Source: Paracoccaceae bacterium (lineage in GTDB: Bacteria; Pseudomonadota; Alphaproteobacteria; Rhodobacterales; Rhodobacteraceae). Taken from it: a stretch of 64,000 nucleotides of DNA. Within the stretch, counting starts at the first letter, position 1, and every line of letters begins with the position of its first letter. The stretch is from NCBI GenBank assembly GCA_014654775.1, contig JACVZW010000018.1, forward strand, positions 25,350 to 89,349, read 5' to 3'. Both the position numbers and the translations under genes were made by a program. Positions 43,591 through 53,172 of this stretch are shown piece by piece. The notes under the pieces are model-generated. The model was given only the letters and a program-made list of their open reading frames with translations. It was not told the DNA's origin and made no database searches.

Positions 43591-44769
43591 ATGACCGACT
43601 GGAAGACGCGCACGAAGCTGGTGCATGAGGGAACCCGCCGCAGCCAATATGGCGAGATGGCGGAGGCGATCTTCCTGACCCAAGGCTTTGCCTATGAGAG
43701 CGCCGAAAGCGCCGAGGCGCGCTTTGTGAAGGCGGGGGAGGATGAGTTCATCTATGCCCGCTATGGCAACCCCACCACGCGGATGTTCGAAGAGCGCATC
43801 GCCGGGTTGGAGGGGACGGAGGACGCCTTTGCCACGGCATCGGGCATGGCGGCGGTCAATGGCGCGCTGGTGTCAATGCTGCGCGCGGGGGATCATGTCG
43901 TGTCGTCCCGCGCTCTGTTCGGGTCCTGCCTTTACATTCTGGAAGAGGTGCTGACGCGTTATGGCGTGAAAGTCACCTTCGTGGACGGGGCCGATCTGGA
44001 CCAGTGGCGCGCGGCGGTGGTGCCGGGGACGAAGGCGGTGTTCTTCGAGTCGATGTCCAACCCGACGCTGGAACTGGTGGATATCCGTTCCGTCAGCGAG
44101 ATTGCGCATGCCGTGGGTGCGGTGGTGATCGTGGACAATGTCTTTGCCACGCCGATCTTTTCGCGCGCGGTGGAGCAGGGGGCGGATGTGGTGGTCTATT
44201 CGACCACCAAGCATATCGACGGGCAGGGGCGCGCGCTGGGCGGCGTGGTCTGCGGGTCGAAGGAGTGGATCCGCAAGGTGCTTGAGCCCTACATGAAGCA
44301 TACGGGCGGGTCGATGAGCCCGTTCACGGCGTGGATGCATCTGAACGGGATGGCGACGCTGGATTTGCGCTGTCGGGCGATGGCGGATGCGGCGCTGGAG
44401 GTGGCGCAGGCGCTGGAAGGTGACGCGCGGGTGACCAAGGTCATCTATCCGGGGCTGGCAAGCCATCCGCAGCACGCCTTGGCCATGGCGCAGATGGGGT
44501 CGGGCGGGACGCTTGTCACGTTCGAGGTCAAGGGCGGCAAGGAGGCGGCGTTCCGTTTCATGAACGCGCTGGAGATTGCCAAGATTTCCAACAATCTGGG
44601 CGATGCCAAGACCATCGCCACCCACCCCGCGACGACCACCCATCAGCGCCTGCCGCAGGAGCAGAAGGACAAGCTGGGCATCACGCCGGGCCTGATCCGC
44701 CTGTCGGTGGGGCTGGAGGATGCGAGCGACCTGATCGCCGACTTGCGGCAGGCCCTTGCGCAGGCGTGA
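43591..44769 (+). CDS. metZ: O-succinylhomoserine sulfhydrylase
   Basis: 392-residue PLP enzyme of the Cys/Met metabolism family making homocysteine from O-succinylhomoserine and sulfide. RYGNPTTRMFEERIAGLEGT, TASGMAAVNGALVSMLRAGD, SNPTLELVDIRSVSEIAHAV and the PLP lysine in YSTTKHIDGQGRALGG are present. The ATG at 43591 lies 22 bp behind the U tract of the riboswitch terminator. Closely related enzymes (MetB, MetC, MetY) differ little, and the SAM-II element favours MetZ. Confidence 0.9.
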   Translation: MTDWKTRTKLVHEGTRRSQYGEMAEAIFLTQGFAYESAESAEARFVKAGEDEFIYARYGNPTTRMFEERIAGLEGTEDAFATASGMAAVNGALVSMLRAGDHVVSSRALFGSCLYILEEVLTRYGVKVTFVDGADLDQWRAAVVPGTKAVFFESMSNPTLELVDIRSVSEIAHAVGAVVIVDNVFATPIFSRAVEQGADVVVYSTTKHIDGQGRALGGVVCGSKEWIRKVLEPYMKHTGGSMSPFTAWMHLNGMATLDLRCRAMADAALEVAQALEGDARVTKVIYPGLASHPQHALAMAQMGSGGTLVTFEVKGGKEAAFRFMNALEIAKISNNLGDAKTIATHPATTTHQRLPQEQKDKLGITPGLIRLSVGLEDASDLIADLRQALAQA

Positions 44770-44869
44770 CGCCGCAAAGGCTCGGCTAGTGCCCGAAAGG
44801 GTAGGGTCAATGTCGGAAAAGGCCATAATCTGTGCGTGCGTCGTCATTTCATTGTGATGGCAGACTCCC

Positions 44870-44875
44870 TATATT
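44870..44875 (+). promoter_or_regulatory. Candidate -10 element of the folE2 promoter
   Basis: TATATT lies in an AT-rich stretch 115 bp before folE2. A -35 partner 17 bp upstream (TTTCAT) is weak. No Zur box could be identified. Confidence 0.35.
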
Positions 44876-44990
44876 CACGGTCTGCATAGGGTTCTAAGCC
44901 CCGCGCAGGGTGATCCGAAGGGTGATTTGTTGCGTATACCTGCTGACATTGACGGCCGGCGAAAGCCCGCCCGAACCGAAAGGCCAGACC

Positions 44991-46082
44991 ATGAACATCC
45001 ATACCCCCGAACTCGATCGTCAGCCGTCTCGTGAAGAGGCAGAGGCCGCGCTGGCCGTGCTGAAGCGCTGGGCGGGGAAGGCCTCGGATGCCGAGATCGC
45101 GGGTCTGGATTCCTCGGTCGCTTATCTGATTCCGGGCGAGGGCTATCCGGCGCTGTCGCGGTCCTATCCTTCGGATTTCGTGGTGGATGAGGCCTATAAG
45201 GACAGTCTGCCCGACCTGCAGAACGGGCCTGCGAGCCTGATCCGGGGCGAGAAGGCGCTGATCCAGCATGTGGGGATTTCCAATTTCCGCCTGCCGATCC
45301 GCTATCGCACCCGCGACAACGGCGATCTGACGCTGGAGACCAGCGTGACCGGCACGGTCAGCCTTGAGGCCGAGAAGAAGGGCATCAACATGAGCCGCAT
45401 TATGCGGTCCTTCTATGCCCATGCAGAGCGCGATTTCAGCTTTGCGGTGATTGAGCATGCGCTGGAGGATTACAAGCGCGACCTCGAAAGCTTTGACGCG
45501 CGCATCCAGATGCGGTTCTCCTTCCCGGTGAAGGTGGGATCGCTGCGGTCGGGTCTGTCGGGCTGGCAGTATTATGACATCGCGCTGGAACTGGTCGATG
45601 TGGCCGGGGTGCGCAAGAAGATCATGCATCTGGATTTCGTCTATTCCTCCACTTGCCCCTGTTCGCTGGAACTGTCGGAACATGCCCGCCGCACGCGGGG
45701 GCAGTTGGCGACGCCGCATTCGCAGCGGTCGGTGGCGCGCATCTCGGTGGAGGTGAAGCCCGGCAAGCGGCTGTGGTTTGAGGATCTGATCGATCTGGCG
45801 CGCGAGGCGGTGCCGACCGAGACGCAGGTGATGGTGAAGCGCGAGGACGAGCAGGCCTTTGCCGAGTTGAACGCGGCGAACCCCATCTTTGTGGAGGATG
45901 CGGCGCGGTCTTTCTGTCAGGCGCTGAAGGGTGATGGGCGGATCGGGGATTTCCGCATCGTGGCCAGCCATCAGGAAAGCCTGCACAGCCATGACGCAGT
46001 GAGCGTTCTGACCGAAGGCCCGACCTTCGCACAGGACAGTCTTGATCCGCGGCTGTTCCAGACGCTGTATCACATCGGCTGA
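44991..46082 (+). CDS. folE2: GTP cyclohydrolase FolE2 (type IB)
   Basis: 363-residue enzyme converting GTP to 7,8-dihydroneopterin triphosphate, the first step of folate synthesis. HVGISNFRLPIRYRT, SLEAEKKGINMSRIMRSFY, the metal-site segment SSTCPCSLELSEHARRTRGQ and TPHSQRSVARISVEV are hallmarks. Type IB enzymes can use metals other than zinc and often back up FolE under zinc shortage. The ATG at 44991 fits the N-terminus MNIHTPELDRQPSR. folB and folP lie 14-15 kb downstream. Confidence 0.94.
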   Translation: MNIHTPELDRQPSREEAEAALAVLKRWAGKASDAEIAGLDSSVAYLIPGEGYPALSRSYPSDFVVDEAYKDSLPDLQNGPASLIRGEKALIQHVGISNFRLPIRYRTRDNGDLTLETSVTGTVSLEAEKKGINMSRIMRSFYAHAERDFSFAVIEHALEDYKRDLESFDARIQMRFSFPVKVGSLRSGLSGWQYYDIALELVDVAGVRKKIMHLDFVYSSTCPCSLELSEHARRTRGQLATPHSQRSVARISVEVKPGKRLWFEDLIDLAREAVPTETQVMVKREDEQAFAELNAANPIFVEDAARSFCQALKGDGRIGDFRIVASHQESLHSHDAVSVLTEGPTFAQDSLDPRLFQTLYHIG

Positions 46083-46137
46083 ACCAATGCGTCAGCGTTG
46101 ACCGGGGGCGGGCAAGGGCTGTAGCACTTGCCCCACC

Positions 46138-47586
46138 ATGGTTGATTTCCGGCCCATCGCCTATGTCTTCGGGCGCATCCTGATCGTGCTGGCGATCCTG
46201 ATGCTGGGGCCTGCCGCCATTGACTGGAGTGCCGGGGATGACAATGCCACGGCGCTTTTGCTTTCGGCGCTCATCACCGGTGGGATCGGCGGGCTGATCG
46301 CGTTGGCGACGGTCAACGGCTTGGGTGGGTCCTTCGACATAAGGCAAGCCTATCTTCTGACGGCGGTGATTTGGTTCGGCCTGCCGATCTTTGCGGCGCT
46401 GCCCTTCATGCTGGGCGTGCCCAACCTGCATTTCACTGAGGCCTATTTCGAAGCCGTCTCGGGCATCACCACCACGGGCGCGACGGTGATTTATGGCCTT
46501 GATGCGATGCCTGCGGGGATGAACCTGTGGCGGGGGCTGCTGAATGCGGCGGGGGGGTTGGGGATCGCCTTCGTGGCGATGATATTCCTTCCCGTGATGC
46601 GGGTTGGGGGCATGCAGTTCTTCCGCACCGAAGGTTTCGACACCTTCGGCAAGGCGGTGCCGCGGGCGACGGACCTCGCCAAGCAGTTGCTGGGGGTCTA
46701 TCTGGGCCTGATCGTGATCGCGGGGCTGACCTTCGCGGCCATCGGGATGAATGCGCTGGATGCGACGGTGCATGCGATGGCGGCCATCGCCACGGGGGGC
46801 TTTTCGCCGCGCGATGCGTCCTTCAACGAATATGCCGGGGCAGGGGAGTATTTCGGGGCGCTGTACATGTTCCTCGGGTCGCTGCCCTATGTGCGCTACG
46901 TCCAACTGGTGAATGGGGATTCGCGGCCTCTGTGGCAGGACAGTCAGGTGCGCGCCTATGTGAAGGTGCTCGGTTTCGCCGTAGGTACCGTCACGCTGTG
47001 GCGCTGGTGGACCTCGGACATGGAGTTCGAGGATGTCTTCCGCGAAAGTCTGTTCAACCTGACCTCTATCATGTCCTCGACCGGCTTCTTTTCGGGGTCC
47101 TTCCCGCTGTGGGACGGGTACATGTTGATCGTGGCCTTCGTGATCGGGATCATCGGGGCCTGTTCGGGGTCGAGTGCCTCGGGCCTTACGGTGTTTCGGG
47201 TGCAACTGATGTGGGCGGCGCTGGTCCAACAGGTGCGCCAGATCGTGACGCCGGGGCGGGTGAGTCCGGTGAAATACGACGGCCGGACGGTGGGGTCGGA
47301 TGTTCTGGATGCGCTGATGCTCTATGTGGCCGGGTTCATCCTGACGCTGGGTGTGCTGACGGTGGCGATGACGCTGACGGGAGTGGACATCACCTCGTCG
47401 CTGTTCGCGGTTTGGACGTCGCTGGGGAATATCGGATACGGATTCGGGCCTTTGGTTGAGCGGACGGGAACCTTCGTCGATTTTCCCGATGCGGCGAAGT
47501 GGATCATGACGCTTGCCATGCTGATGGGGCGTCTTGGTCTGCTGGCGATCTTCGTGCTGGTCCTGCCGCGCTTCTGGCAGAGATGA
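46138..47586 (+). CDS. trkH: TrkH-type potassium transporter, copy 1
   Basis: 482-residue membrane protein with four membrane-pore-membrane units. Filter loops are visible as SGITTTGATV, IATGGFSPRDAS, MSSTGFFSGS and SLGNIGYGFGP, each with the key glycine. It imports potassium together with the cytosolic regulator TrkA, whose gene is not in the window. Its stop codon lies inside a 39-bp inverted repeat, and a paralogue follows 79 bp downstream. Confidence 0.93.
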   Translation: MVDFRPIAYVFGRILIVLAILMLGPAAIDWSAGDDNATALLLSALITGGIGGLIALATVNGLGGSFDIRQAYLLTAVIWFGLPIFAALPFMLGVPNLHFTEAYFEAVSGITTTGATVIYGLDAMPAGMNLWRGLLNAAGGLGIAFVAMIFLPVMRVGGMQFFRTEGFDTFGKAVPRATDLAKQLLGVYLGLIVIAGLTFAAIGMNALDATVHAMAAIATGGFSPRDASFNEYAGAGEYFGALYMFLGSLPYVRYVQLVNGDSRPLWQDSQVRAYVKVLGFAVGTVTLWRWWTSDMEFEDVFRESLFNLTSIMSSTGFFSGSFPLWDGYMLIVAFVIGIIGACSGSSASGLTVFRVQLMWAALVQQVRQIVTPGRVSPVKYDGRTVGSDVLDALMLYVAGFILTLGVLTVAMTLTGVDITSSLFAVWTSLGNIGYGFGPLVERTGTFVDFPDAAKWIMTLAMLMGRLGLLAIFVLVLPRFWQR

Positions 47587-47616
47587 TATTACGTAAATTA
47601 CGTAATACCATCTCTG
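47578..47616. repeat. 39-bp inverted repeat between the two trkH genes
   Basis: Outer arms CAGAGATG (47578-47585) and CATCTCTG (47609-47616) and inner arms TATTACGTAA (47587-47596) and TTACGTAATA (47598-47607) surround one central base, with a single mismatch (47586/47608). The left arm includes the end of trkH copy 1. No U tract follows, so an operator or mRNA-stabilising hairpin is as likely as a terminator. Confidence 0.7.
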
Positions 47617-47664
47617 ATCCGTCCCTGTGTTGACAGTGGCCGGGGCAGACCACACTTTCGCCCG

Positions 47665-49113
47665 ATGATCGATTTGAGACCCGTCGCCCATGTCTGCGGT
47701 CTGGTGATCGTCGCGCTGGGCGGGATGATGGGGTTTCCCCTGCTTCTCGACTGGACGGCGGGGGATGAGAATTGGTGGTCATTTCTGCAGGCCGGGATCA
47801 TCTGCGTTTTGGCTGGGGGTGCGGTGGCGCTTGCCACGGCGAATGCCCTGAGCGCGCCGCTGACTGTGCCGCAGGTCTTTCTGATGACGGTTCTGACATG
47901 GGTGTCGGCCTGCCTCTTCGGGGCGCTGCCTTTCGTCCTTGGATCGCCTGGTGTCGGCTGGCTGGACGCGATCTTTGAGTCGACATCGGGGCTTACCACC
48001 ACGGGGGCCACGGTCTTTGTCGGGCTGGATGATCTGCCGATGGGGGTGAACCTGTGGCGGGTGATGCTGCACTGGCTGGGGGGCCTTGGCATCGTCATCG
48101 TGGCCATGCTGTTCCTGCCGGTGATGAAGGTGGGCGGGATGCAGTTCTTCCGGTCGGAAGGGTTCGACACGCTGGGCAAGGTGCTGCCGCGCGCTCTCGA
48201 TATCTCGGCTGCATTGGTGCAGATCTATGTGGTGATCACGGTGGCCTGCGCCCTGACCTATGCGGTGCTGGGGATGAGCGGGTTCGACGCGGTGGCGCAT
48301 GCGCTGTCGACGGTATCGACGGGGGGATTTTCGACCTCGGACCAGTCCTTCGCGAAGTTCGCAGGGCCGCTTGAATATGCGGCCATCGTCTTCATGCTGC
48401 TGGGCAGCCTGCCCTTCATCCGCTTTATCCAGGCTTGGCAGGGGGAGTGGCAGCCCCTCTGGAAGGACCGGCAAGTGCGGGCCTATCTGCGGTGGAATGC
48501 CTATGCGATCGGGGTGATCGTGCTTTACGAGGTGCTGACGCATGACCTCCCACTGGAGGTGGTTCTGCGCGAATCCGCCTTCAACGTGGTGTCGATTTTT
48601 TCGGGGACGGGGTTTACCAGCGCCGATCTGTCGGGCTGGGGGGCCTTTCCTTTTGCGGTGCTGTTCGTCACCGGGCTGATCGGCGGCTGCACCTCGTCCA
48701 CGGGTTGTTCGGTCAAGGTCTTCCGTTGGCTGATCCTGCTGGAGGCGGCAAAGCTGCAGGTGCGGCGGCTGTTCGAGCCGAACCTTGTGGCGCGGCTGCG
48801 CTATGGCGGGCGGGCCGTGGAGGAGGATGTGCTGAATGCGGTCATCGCCTTCTTCACGCTGTTCATGCTGAGCTTTGGCCTGCTGGCGGTGGCGCTGTCG
48901 CTGGCGGGGCTGGAGGTGAAAACGGCGGTGACGGCGGCTTGGACGGCGATTGCCAATGTGGGCCCCGCCTTCGGGCCAGAGGTGCACCCGACCGGCGCGC
49001 TGCTGGAATTTCCGGCGGGGGCGAAGGCCATCATGATCTTCGGCATGCTGCTGGGGCGGCTGGAACTGGTGGCCGTCTTTGTCCTGATCCTGCCGCGTTT
49101 CTGGCGGGGGTGA
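47665..49113 (+). CDS. trkH: TrkH-type potassium transporter, copy 2
   Basis: Also 482 residues, with filter loops SGLTTTGATV, VSTGGFSTSDQS, FSGTGFTSADLS and AIANVGPAFGPE. It is clearly related to copy 1 (shared VMKVGGMQFFRSEGFDTLGK type segment and identical length) but diverged, so the duplication is old. The two may be differently expressed or form mixed dimers. It converges on the degenerate protease gene. Confidence 0.93.
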   Translation: MIDLRPVAHVCGLVIVALGGMMGFPLLLDWTAGDENWWSFLQAGIICVLAGGAVALATANALSAPLTVPQVFLMTVLTWVSACLFGALPFVLGSPGVGWLDAIFESTSGLTTTGATVFVGLDDLPMGVNLWRVMLHWLGGLGIVIVAMLFLPVMKVGGMQFFRSEGFDTLGKVLPRALDISAALVQIYVVITVACALTYAVLGMSGFDAVAHALSTVSTGGFSTSDQSFAKFAGPLEYAAIVFMLLGSLPFIRFIQAWQGEWQPLWKDRQVRAYLRWNAYAIGVIVLYEVLTHDLPLEVVLRESAFNVVSIFSGTGFTSADLSGWGAFPFAVLFVTGLIGGCTSSTGCSVKVFRWLILLEAAKLQVRRLFEPNLVARLRYGGRAVEEDVLNAVIAFFTLFMLSFGLLAVALSLAGLEVKTAVTAAWTAIANVGPAFGPEVHPTGALLEFPAGAKAIMIFGMLLGRLELVAVFVLILPRFWRG

Positions 49114-50865
49114 TCAGTCCCAGCAGGACACAAGGACCGTCATCCGCGCCGTCTGGCGGGCGAGGTCTTCGGGCGGCAGCGCGCCTTGGCGCGCGGATTG
49201 CGCGAGCGTGACGCCCTGCGCGGCCAGCGCCGTGGCGATGGCGGGGCCGGTGGCGGCGAAGGAGACGCCGTCGGGCAGGATGCGGGCGGGATCGTCCGTC
49301 GCAGGCAGGAGCAGGCCGAGGACGGCCCCGGTATTGTCGACCACCGGGCCGCCCGCATCGCCGGGAAGGGCGGTCAAGGCGAGCCGCTTCAAGCCCTGTT
49401 CGCCCTGCAGCCCTTCGGCGGCGGCCAGCGTGCCGAAGGTTAGGACGGGGGCAGGCAGCACCTCGCCATAGCTGTAGCCTGCGACGGCGATCTCGGCCCC
49501 GATACGGTCGGGCGCGAGTTGGAATTCCGCCGTGGCAGGGGGCGCGACGGGGCTGGCTGGGGTGAGGAGCGCGATCCCCGTGGTGGGATCGGTGAAGGTG
49601 ACGCTGGCTTCGGTCGTGGTGTCGAGCGTCACGCGGGCGCATTGCGCGACGGCGGCGGCATGGGTCAGGACGCGGCCTGCGCCATCGACGAAGAAGCCCG
49701 AGGCGGAGAGGCGCGGCTTGCGCACCTCGAGCCCGGCGAGGAGGCCCGCCTTGGTCGCCCCGTCCATCGGCACGATGCCGGGATCGAGGGCGCGGTCACC
49801 CACGGGGCGGAAGCTGGCCTCGACGGCGGGAAGGATGCGGTCCATGGGCAGGTCAGCGGCGGGGTTCCAGGTGACGATCCAGCCCTTGACCAGGCCGCGC
49901 GACAGTTCCGCATAGGCCTGCGAGATGATGGTGCCGCTTTCGCCGCGCAGGGTGAAACTGCGTTCGCCACGTTCGCGCGGGCCGGTGGTGGGCATGATCG
50001 TCAGGGTCTGCAGCGTGTCGTAGAGCGCATAGAGCGCTGCCTGATCGCCGGGCAGAGAGATCAGCGTGATGCGCAAGTCATCCGAGCCGTCCTTGGCGGT
50101 GAAATGCACGAAGGGCGGTTCGTAATGGTCGAAGGCCACGAGAGCGGTGGGCAGGATCACTTCGACCCCGGCTTCGGGTTCTGTGACGGTCTCAAGGCCG
50201 AGTGCCGCTTGTTCGGACTGGAAGTTGGCGACCAGCGTGCCGCGCTGAAGCGTGGTGAGCACCCCGGTTGCTTCGAAGCCATTGGCTTCTTGCCATGCTG
50301 TCATGGAGGCGCGGGTGCCGCGTCCGAAGGCACCGTCGATGGCGCTGTCGTAGAAGCCGAACCATTCCAGCGCGATCTGGATGAGTTCGCGTTCCTGCTG
50401 CGTCAGAAGTTCCTCAGAGGCGCGCGCCTCTTCGGGTGTTTCATCGGGCTGGGTGGGTTGGGGCGCGGGTTCTGGCGGGGTTTCAGGGGCGGTGGCCGTT
50501 TCTTCGCTGATGGCTGCGGGGGGGGCGTTGCCTTCTGGCGGCCAAAAGCGGGCGCGGTAGCTGGCCGCGTCATTGACAAAACTGTCGCGGGGGATGAGGT
50601 TTTCCCGCTTCAGACTGTCGAGCCGCGCCACGGCATCGGCGCGCTCGAAGGGACCGAGCGCAATGACATGCCAGCCGGAGGTCAGGACAAAGCCGTTCAC
50701 ATCGTCGAAAAGCGCGGTCCAAGCTTCGGCGCGGTAGCGGGCTTCGGCCTCGGTCGGCTTGGCCTCGATCTGGAGATAGACCTGCCCGGATTGCTGGGCA
50801 TCTGCCTGACCCGGAGAGAGTAGAAACAGACCAAGGGTCAGAACAGCAAAAACCAATCGGAGCAT
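49114..50865 (-). CDS. Secreted trypsin-like protein with degenerate active site and peptidoglycan-binding domain
   Basis: 583 residues. A signal peptide (about 1-23, [20 protein letters not shown]) precedes a SPOR-like region (about 28-100, [20 protein letters not shown]), a PG_binding_1 domain (about 150-205, [20 protein letters not shown]) and a C-terminal chymotrypsin-like domain (about 375-565). In that domain the serine motif reads GDAGGPV instead of GDSGGPV, the histidine motif reads VLTHAAAV instead of VLTAAHV, and the aspartate site reads TGIALL. It is probably a non-catalytic binding protein of the periplasm. Start ATG 50865 is set by the signal peptide. Confidence 0.75.
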   Translation of the reverse strand: MLRLVFAVLTLGLFLLSPGQADAQQSGQVYLQIEAKPTEAEARYRAEAWTALFDDVNGFVLTSGWHVIALGPFERADAVARLDSLKRENLIPRDSFVNDAASYRARFWPPEGNAPPAAISEETATAPETPPEPAPQPTQPDETPEEARASEELLTQQERELIQIALEWFGFYDSAIDGAFGRGTRASMTAWQEANGFEATGVLTTLQRGTLVANFQSEQAALGLETVTEPEAGVEVILPTALVAFDHYEPPFVHFTAKDGSDDLRITLISLPGDQAALYALYDTLQTLTIMPTTGPRERGERSFTLRGESGTIISQAYAELSRGLVKGWIVTWNPAADLPMDRILPAVEASFRPVGDRALDPGIVPMDGATKAGLLAGLEVRKPRLSASGFFVDGAGRVLTHAAAVAQCARVTLDTTTEASVTFTDPTTGIALLTPASPVAPPATAEFQLAPDRIGAEIAVAGYSYGEVLPAPVLTFGTLAAAEGLQGEQGLKRLALTALPGDAGGPVVDNTGAVLGLLLPATDDPARILPDGVSFAATGPAIATALAAQGVTLAQSARQGALPPEDLARQTARMTVLVSCWD

Positions 50866-51005
50866 GCCAGAATTCCATATGCAAGGCGGGCCGGAGCCTA
50901 GCAGAGCCCCGTCCGGATGCACGCGCTTTCCGGGACGGGTTTGCAAGGATTGACCCCTGTCAGCCTCTTGCCTATGGAGGGGGCGGTTTTCAAGAGGGCC
51001 CGGTC

Positions 51006-51947
51006 ATGGCTGACAGCGCGACGCTTCCCCGCAGCTTTCAGGAGATCATCCTGCGGTTGCAAGGCTATTGGGCCAGCAAGGGCTGCGCCGTGCTGCAGCC
51101 CTATGACATGGAGGTGGGGGCAGGGACCTTCCACCCGGCCACCACGCTGCGCGCGCTGGGATCGAAGGCATGGGCTGCGGCCTATGTGCAGCCCTCGCGT
51201 CGCCCGACCGACGGGCGCTATGGCGAGAACCCGAACCGCTTGCAGCATTACTACCAGTATCAGGTCATCATCAAACCTTCGCCCCCCGATCTGCAGGAGC
51301 TTTACCTTGGTTCGCTGCGGGCGATCGGGTTGGACCCGGGCCTGCATGACATCCGCTTTGTCGAGGATGACTGGGAAAGCCCCACGCTGGGCGCTTGGGG
51401 CCTTGGCTGGGAGGTGTGGTGCGACGGGATGGAAGTGAGCCAGTTCACCTATTTCCAGCAGGTCGGCGGCCATGACTGCCGCCCGGTATCGGGCGAACTG
51501 ACCTATGGGTTGGAGCGGTTGGCGATGTATGTGCTGGGGATCGACCATGTGATGGAGATGCCCTTCAACGATCCGCAATCCCCCATCCCTTTGAAATACG
51601 GCGACATTTTCCGCCAGACCGAAGAGGAATACAGCCGCCATAACTTCGACGGGGCGACGACCGAGATGCTGTTCCAGCATTTCAAGGATGCCGAGGCCGA
51701 ATGCGAGCGGCTGCTGGCTTTTGATGCGGTGGACCCGAAGAACGGCAAGCGCATCGTGATGGCGCACCCCGCTTATGACCAGTGCATCAAGGCCTCGCAT
51801 CTGTTCAACCTGCTGGACGCGCGGGGCGTGATCTCGGTCACAGAGCGACAGGCCTATATCGGGCGGGTGCGGGCCTTGGCGAAGAAATGCGCCGATGCCT
51901 TCGTGACCACCGAAGCTGGCGGCGCTTCTGGGGGGGCGGCGGCGTGA
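51006..51947 (+). CDS. glyQ: Glycyl-tRNA synthetase alpha subunit
   Basis: 313-residue class II synthetase subunit that activates glycine in an alpha2beta2 enzyme. It begins with [20 protein letters not shown], and has [40 protein letters not shown], and [20 protein letters not shown]. The stop overlaps the GTG of the next gene (GTGA), which starts a chain through to glyS. Confidence 0.97.
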   Translation: MADSATLPRSFQEIILRLQGYWASKGCAVLQPYDMEVGAGTFHPATTLRALGSKAWAAAYVQPSRRPTDGRYGENPNRLQHYYQYQVIIKPSPPDLQELYLGSLRAIGLDPGLHDIRFVEDDWESPTLGAWGLGWEVWCDGMEVSQFTYFQQVGGHDCRPVSGELTYGLERLAMYVLGIDHVMEMPFNDPQSPIPLKYGDIFRQTEEEYSRHNFDGATTEMLFQHFKDAEAECERLLAFDAVDPKNGKRIVMAHPAYDQCIKASHLFNLLDARGVISVTERQAYIGRVRALAKKCADAFVTTEAGGASGGAAA

Positions 51948-52471
51948 ATGGCAAGATCGTCGGGGGGCTTATCGTGCTGATCGGGGCGGTCGCGGGGATC
52001 GCGATGTACTGGCTGCAGGTCTATGCCTTCTACGAGGAGGTGGCCTTCGAGCCGGGGACGGAAATCCGCCTGACCCTGATCGAGGGCGGGGTGGCCGAAC
52101 CGATCATCGCCGAAGAGGTGACGGGGATCGACAGCGACAGCAGCCCGATCCGGTTCCGCGCCTGTTTCCGCACGCCGATGACGCAGGCCATGCTGACCGA
52201 GACCTATCGGATGTATCCCGAGGCGGTGCCCAATGTCGCGCCGGGCTGGTTCGATTGCTTTGATGCGCAGGCCATCGGCGCGGCGCTGGAGAAGGGCGAG
52301 GCCATCGCCTTCCTGTCGGAAGCCAATATCCATCCCGGGGTGGACCGCGTGGTCGCGGTCTTTCCCGATGGCCGGGCCTTTGCCTGGCACCAGTTGAACG
52401 CCTGCGGCGAGACGGCCTTCAGCGGCCGGTCGGGCGCGGGCGACTGTGCGCCTGCCAGTACCAGTCCCTGA
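51944..52471 (+). CDS. DUF6446-like membrane-anchored protein
   Basis: 175 residues. One N-terminal membrane helix ([20 protein letters not shown]) is followed by a periplasmic domain with [20 protein letters not shown], a [20 protein letters not shown] segment, [20 protein letters not shown] and [19 protein letters not shown]. Paired cysteines suggest a disulfide. I recognise it as the family (DUF6446) found between glyQ and glyS in Rhodobacteraceae; no function is known. GTG start, coupled to glyQ. Confidence 0.75.
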   Translation: MNGKIVGGLIVLIGAVAGIAMYWLQVYAFYEEVAFEPGTEIRLTLIEGGVAEPIIAEEVTGIDSDSSPIRFRACFRTPMTQAMLTETYRMYPEAVPNVAPGWFDCFDAQAIGAALEKGEAIAFLSEANIHPGVDRVVAVFPDGRAFAWHQLNACGETAFSGRSGAGDCAPASTSP

Positions 52472-52479
52472 GGTTATCC

Positions 52480-53169
52480 ATGTCAGACCTCGCCCCGCGC
52501 CCCCGGACGGCCATCGAACGATCCCGCGACCGGGCCTTCAAGCATCCCGGCAATGATGGGCGGCGTGCCTATGCCAAGGGGATGTTGCAGGGCATTGCCT
52601 CGATGCTGGGGCCGCGCGATGTGGTGGTGGATTGCGGGGCGAATATGGGCGCGGTGACGGAGATCCTTGCCGATACCGGGGCGCGCGTGCATGCCTTTGA
52701 GCCTGACCCATACACCTTTGCCAAGCTGCAGGTCGGGATGGCCGGGCGGGCCAATGTGACCTGCCATCAGGCCGCCGTGGGGGCCAGTGCGGGGACCTTT
52801 CGGTTGCAACGCGCCGAAGGCTGGGAGGCCAATCCGGACGGCGCCTCCGTCTCGTCCAGCATCGTGGCGGGCGGGCGGCGGATGGCGGATGCCCTTGGGG
52901 TGGATGTCACCGTCATCGACTTTCCCGCCTTTCTGCAGGGGCTGGTGGCCGAACATGGCCGCGTGGCCTTTGTGAAGATCGATATCGAAGGGGCGGAACT
53001 GGACCTGCTGGAGGCGATGGAGGGGACGGACCTCTTCGATCACGTCCAGCTTCTGGTGGCCGAGACCCATGAGAAGAAGTTTGCCCATCTCGCCCCCCGT
53101 TTCGCCGCCTTGCGCGCGCGGATGGCGGCGCGTTTCCCCATCACCCGCGTCAATCTTGACTGGATCTGA
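52480..53169 (+). CDS. FkbM family methyltransferase
   Basis: 229 residues of the FkbM SAM-dependent methyltransferase fold. The SAM loop is VVVDCGANMGAVTEILADTG, followed by VHAFEPDPYTFAKLQ and the FkbM signature FVKIDIEGAELDLLEAM. Such enzymes methylate sugars or small molecules, often on glycans. It sits between the DUF6446-like gene and glyS on the same strand, with 8 and 3 bp gaps, so it belongs to the operon, though a link to tRNA charging is not obvious. Confidence 0.85.
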   Translation: MSDLAPRPRTAIERSRDRAFKHPGNDGRRAYAKGMLQGIASMLGPRDVVVDCGANMGAVTEILADTGARVHAFEPDPYTFAKLQVGMAGRANVTCHQAAVGASAGTFRLQRAEGWEANPDGASVSSSIVAGGRRMADALGVDVTVIDFPAFLQGLVAEHGRVAFVKIDIEGAELDLLEAMEGTDLFDHVQLLVAETHEKKFAHLAPRFAALRARMAARFPITRVNLDWI

Positions 53170-53172
53170 GCC

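Noticed and set aside
44770..44990. A riboswitch before folE2
   Set aside because: No tetrahydrofolate, preQ1 or other known aptamer core could be matched by eye; only a candidate -10 element was kept.
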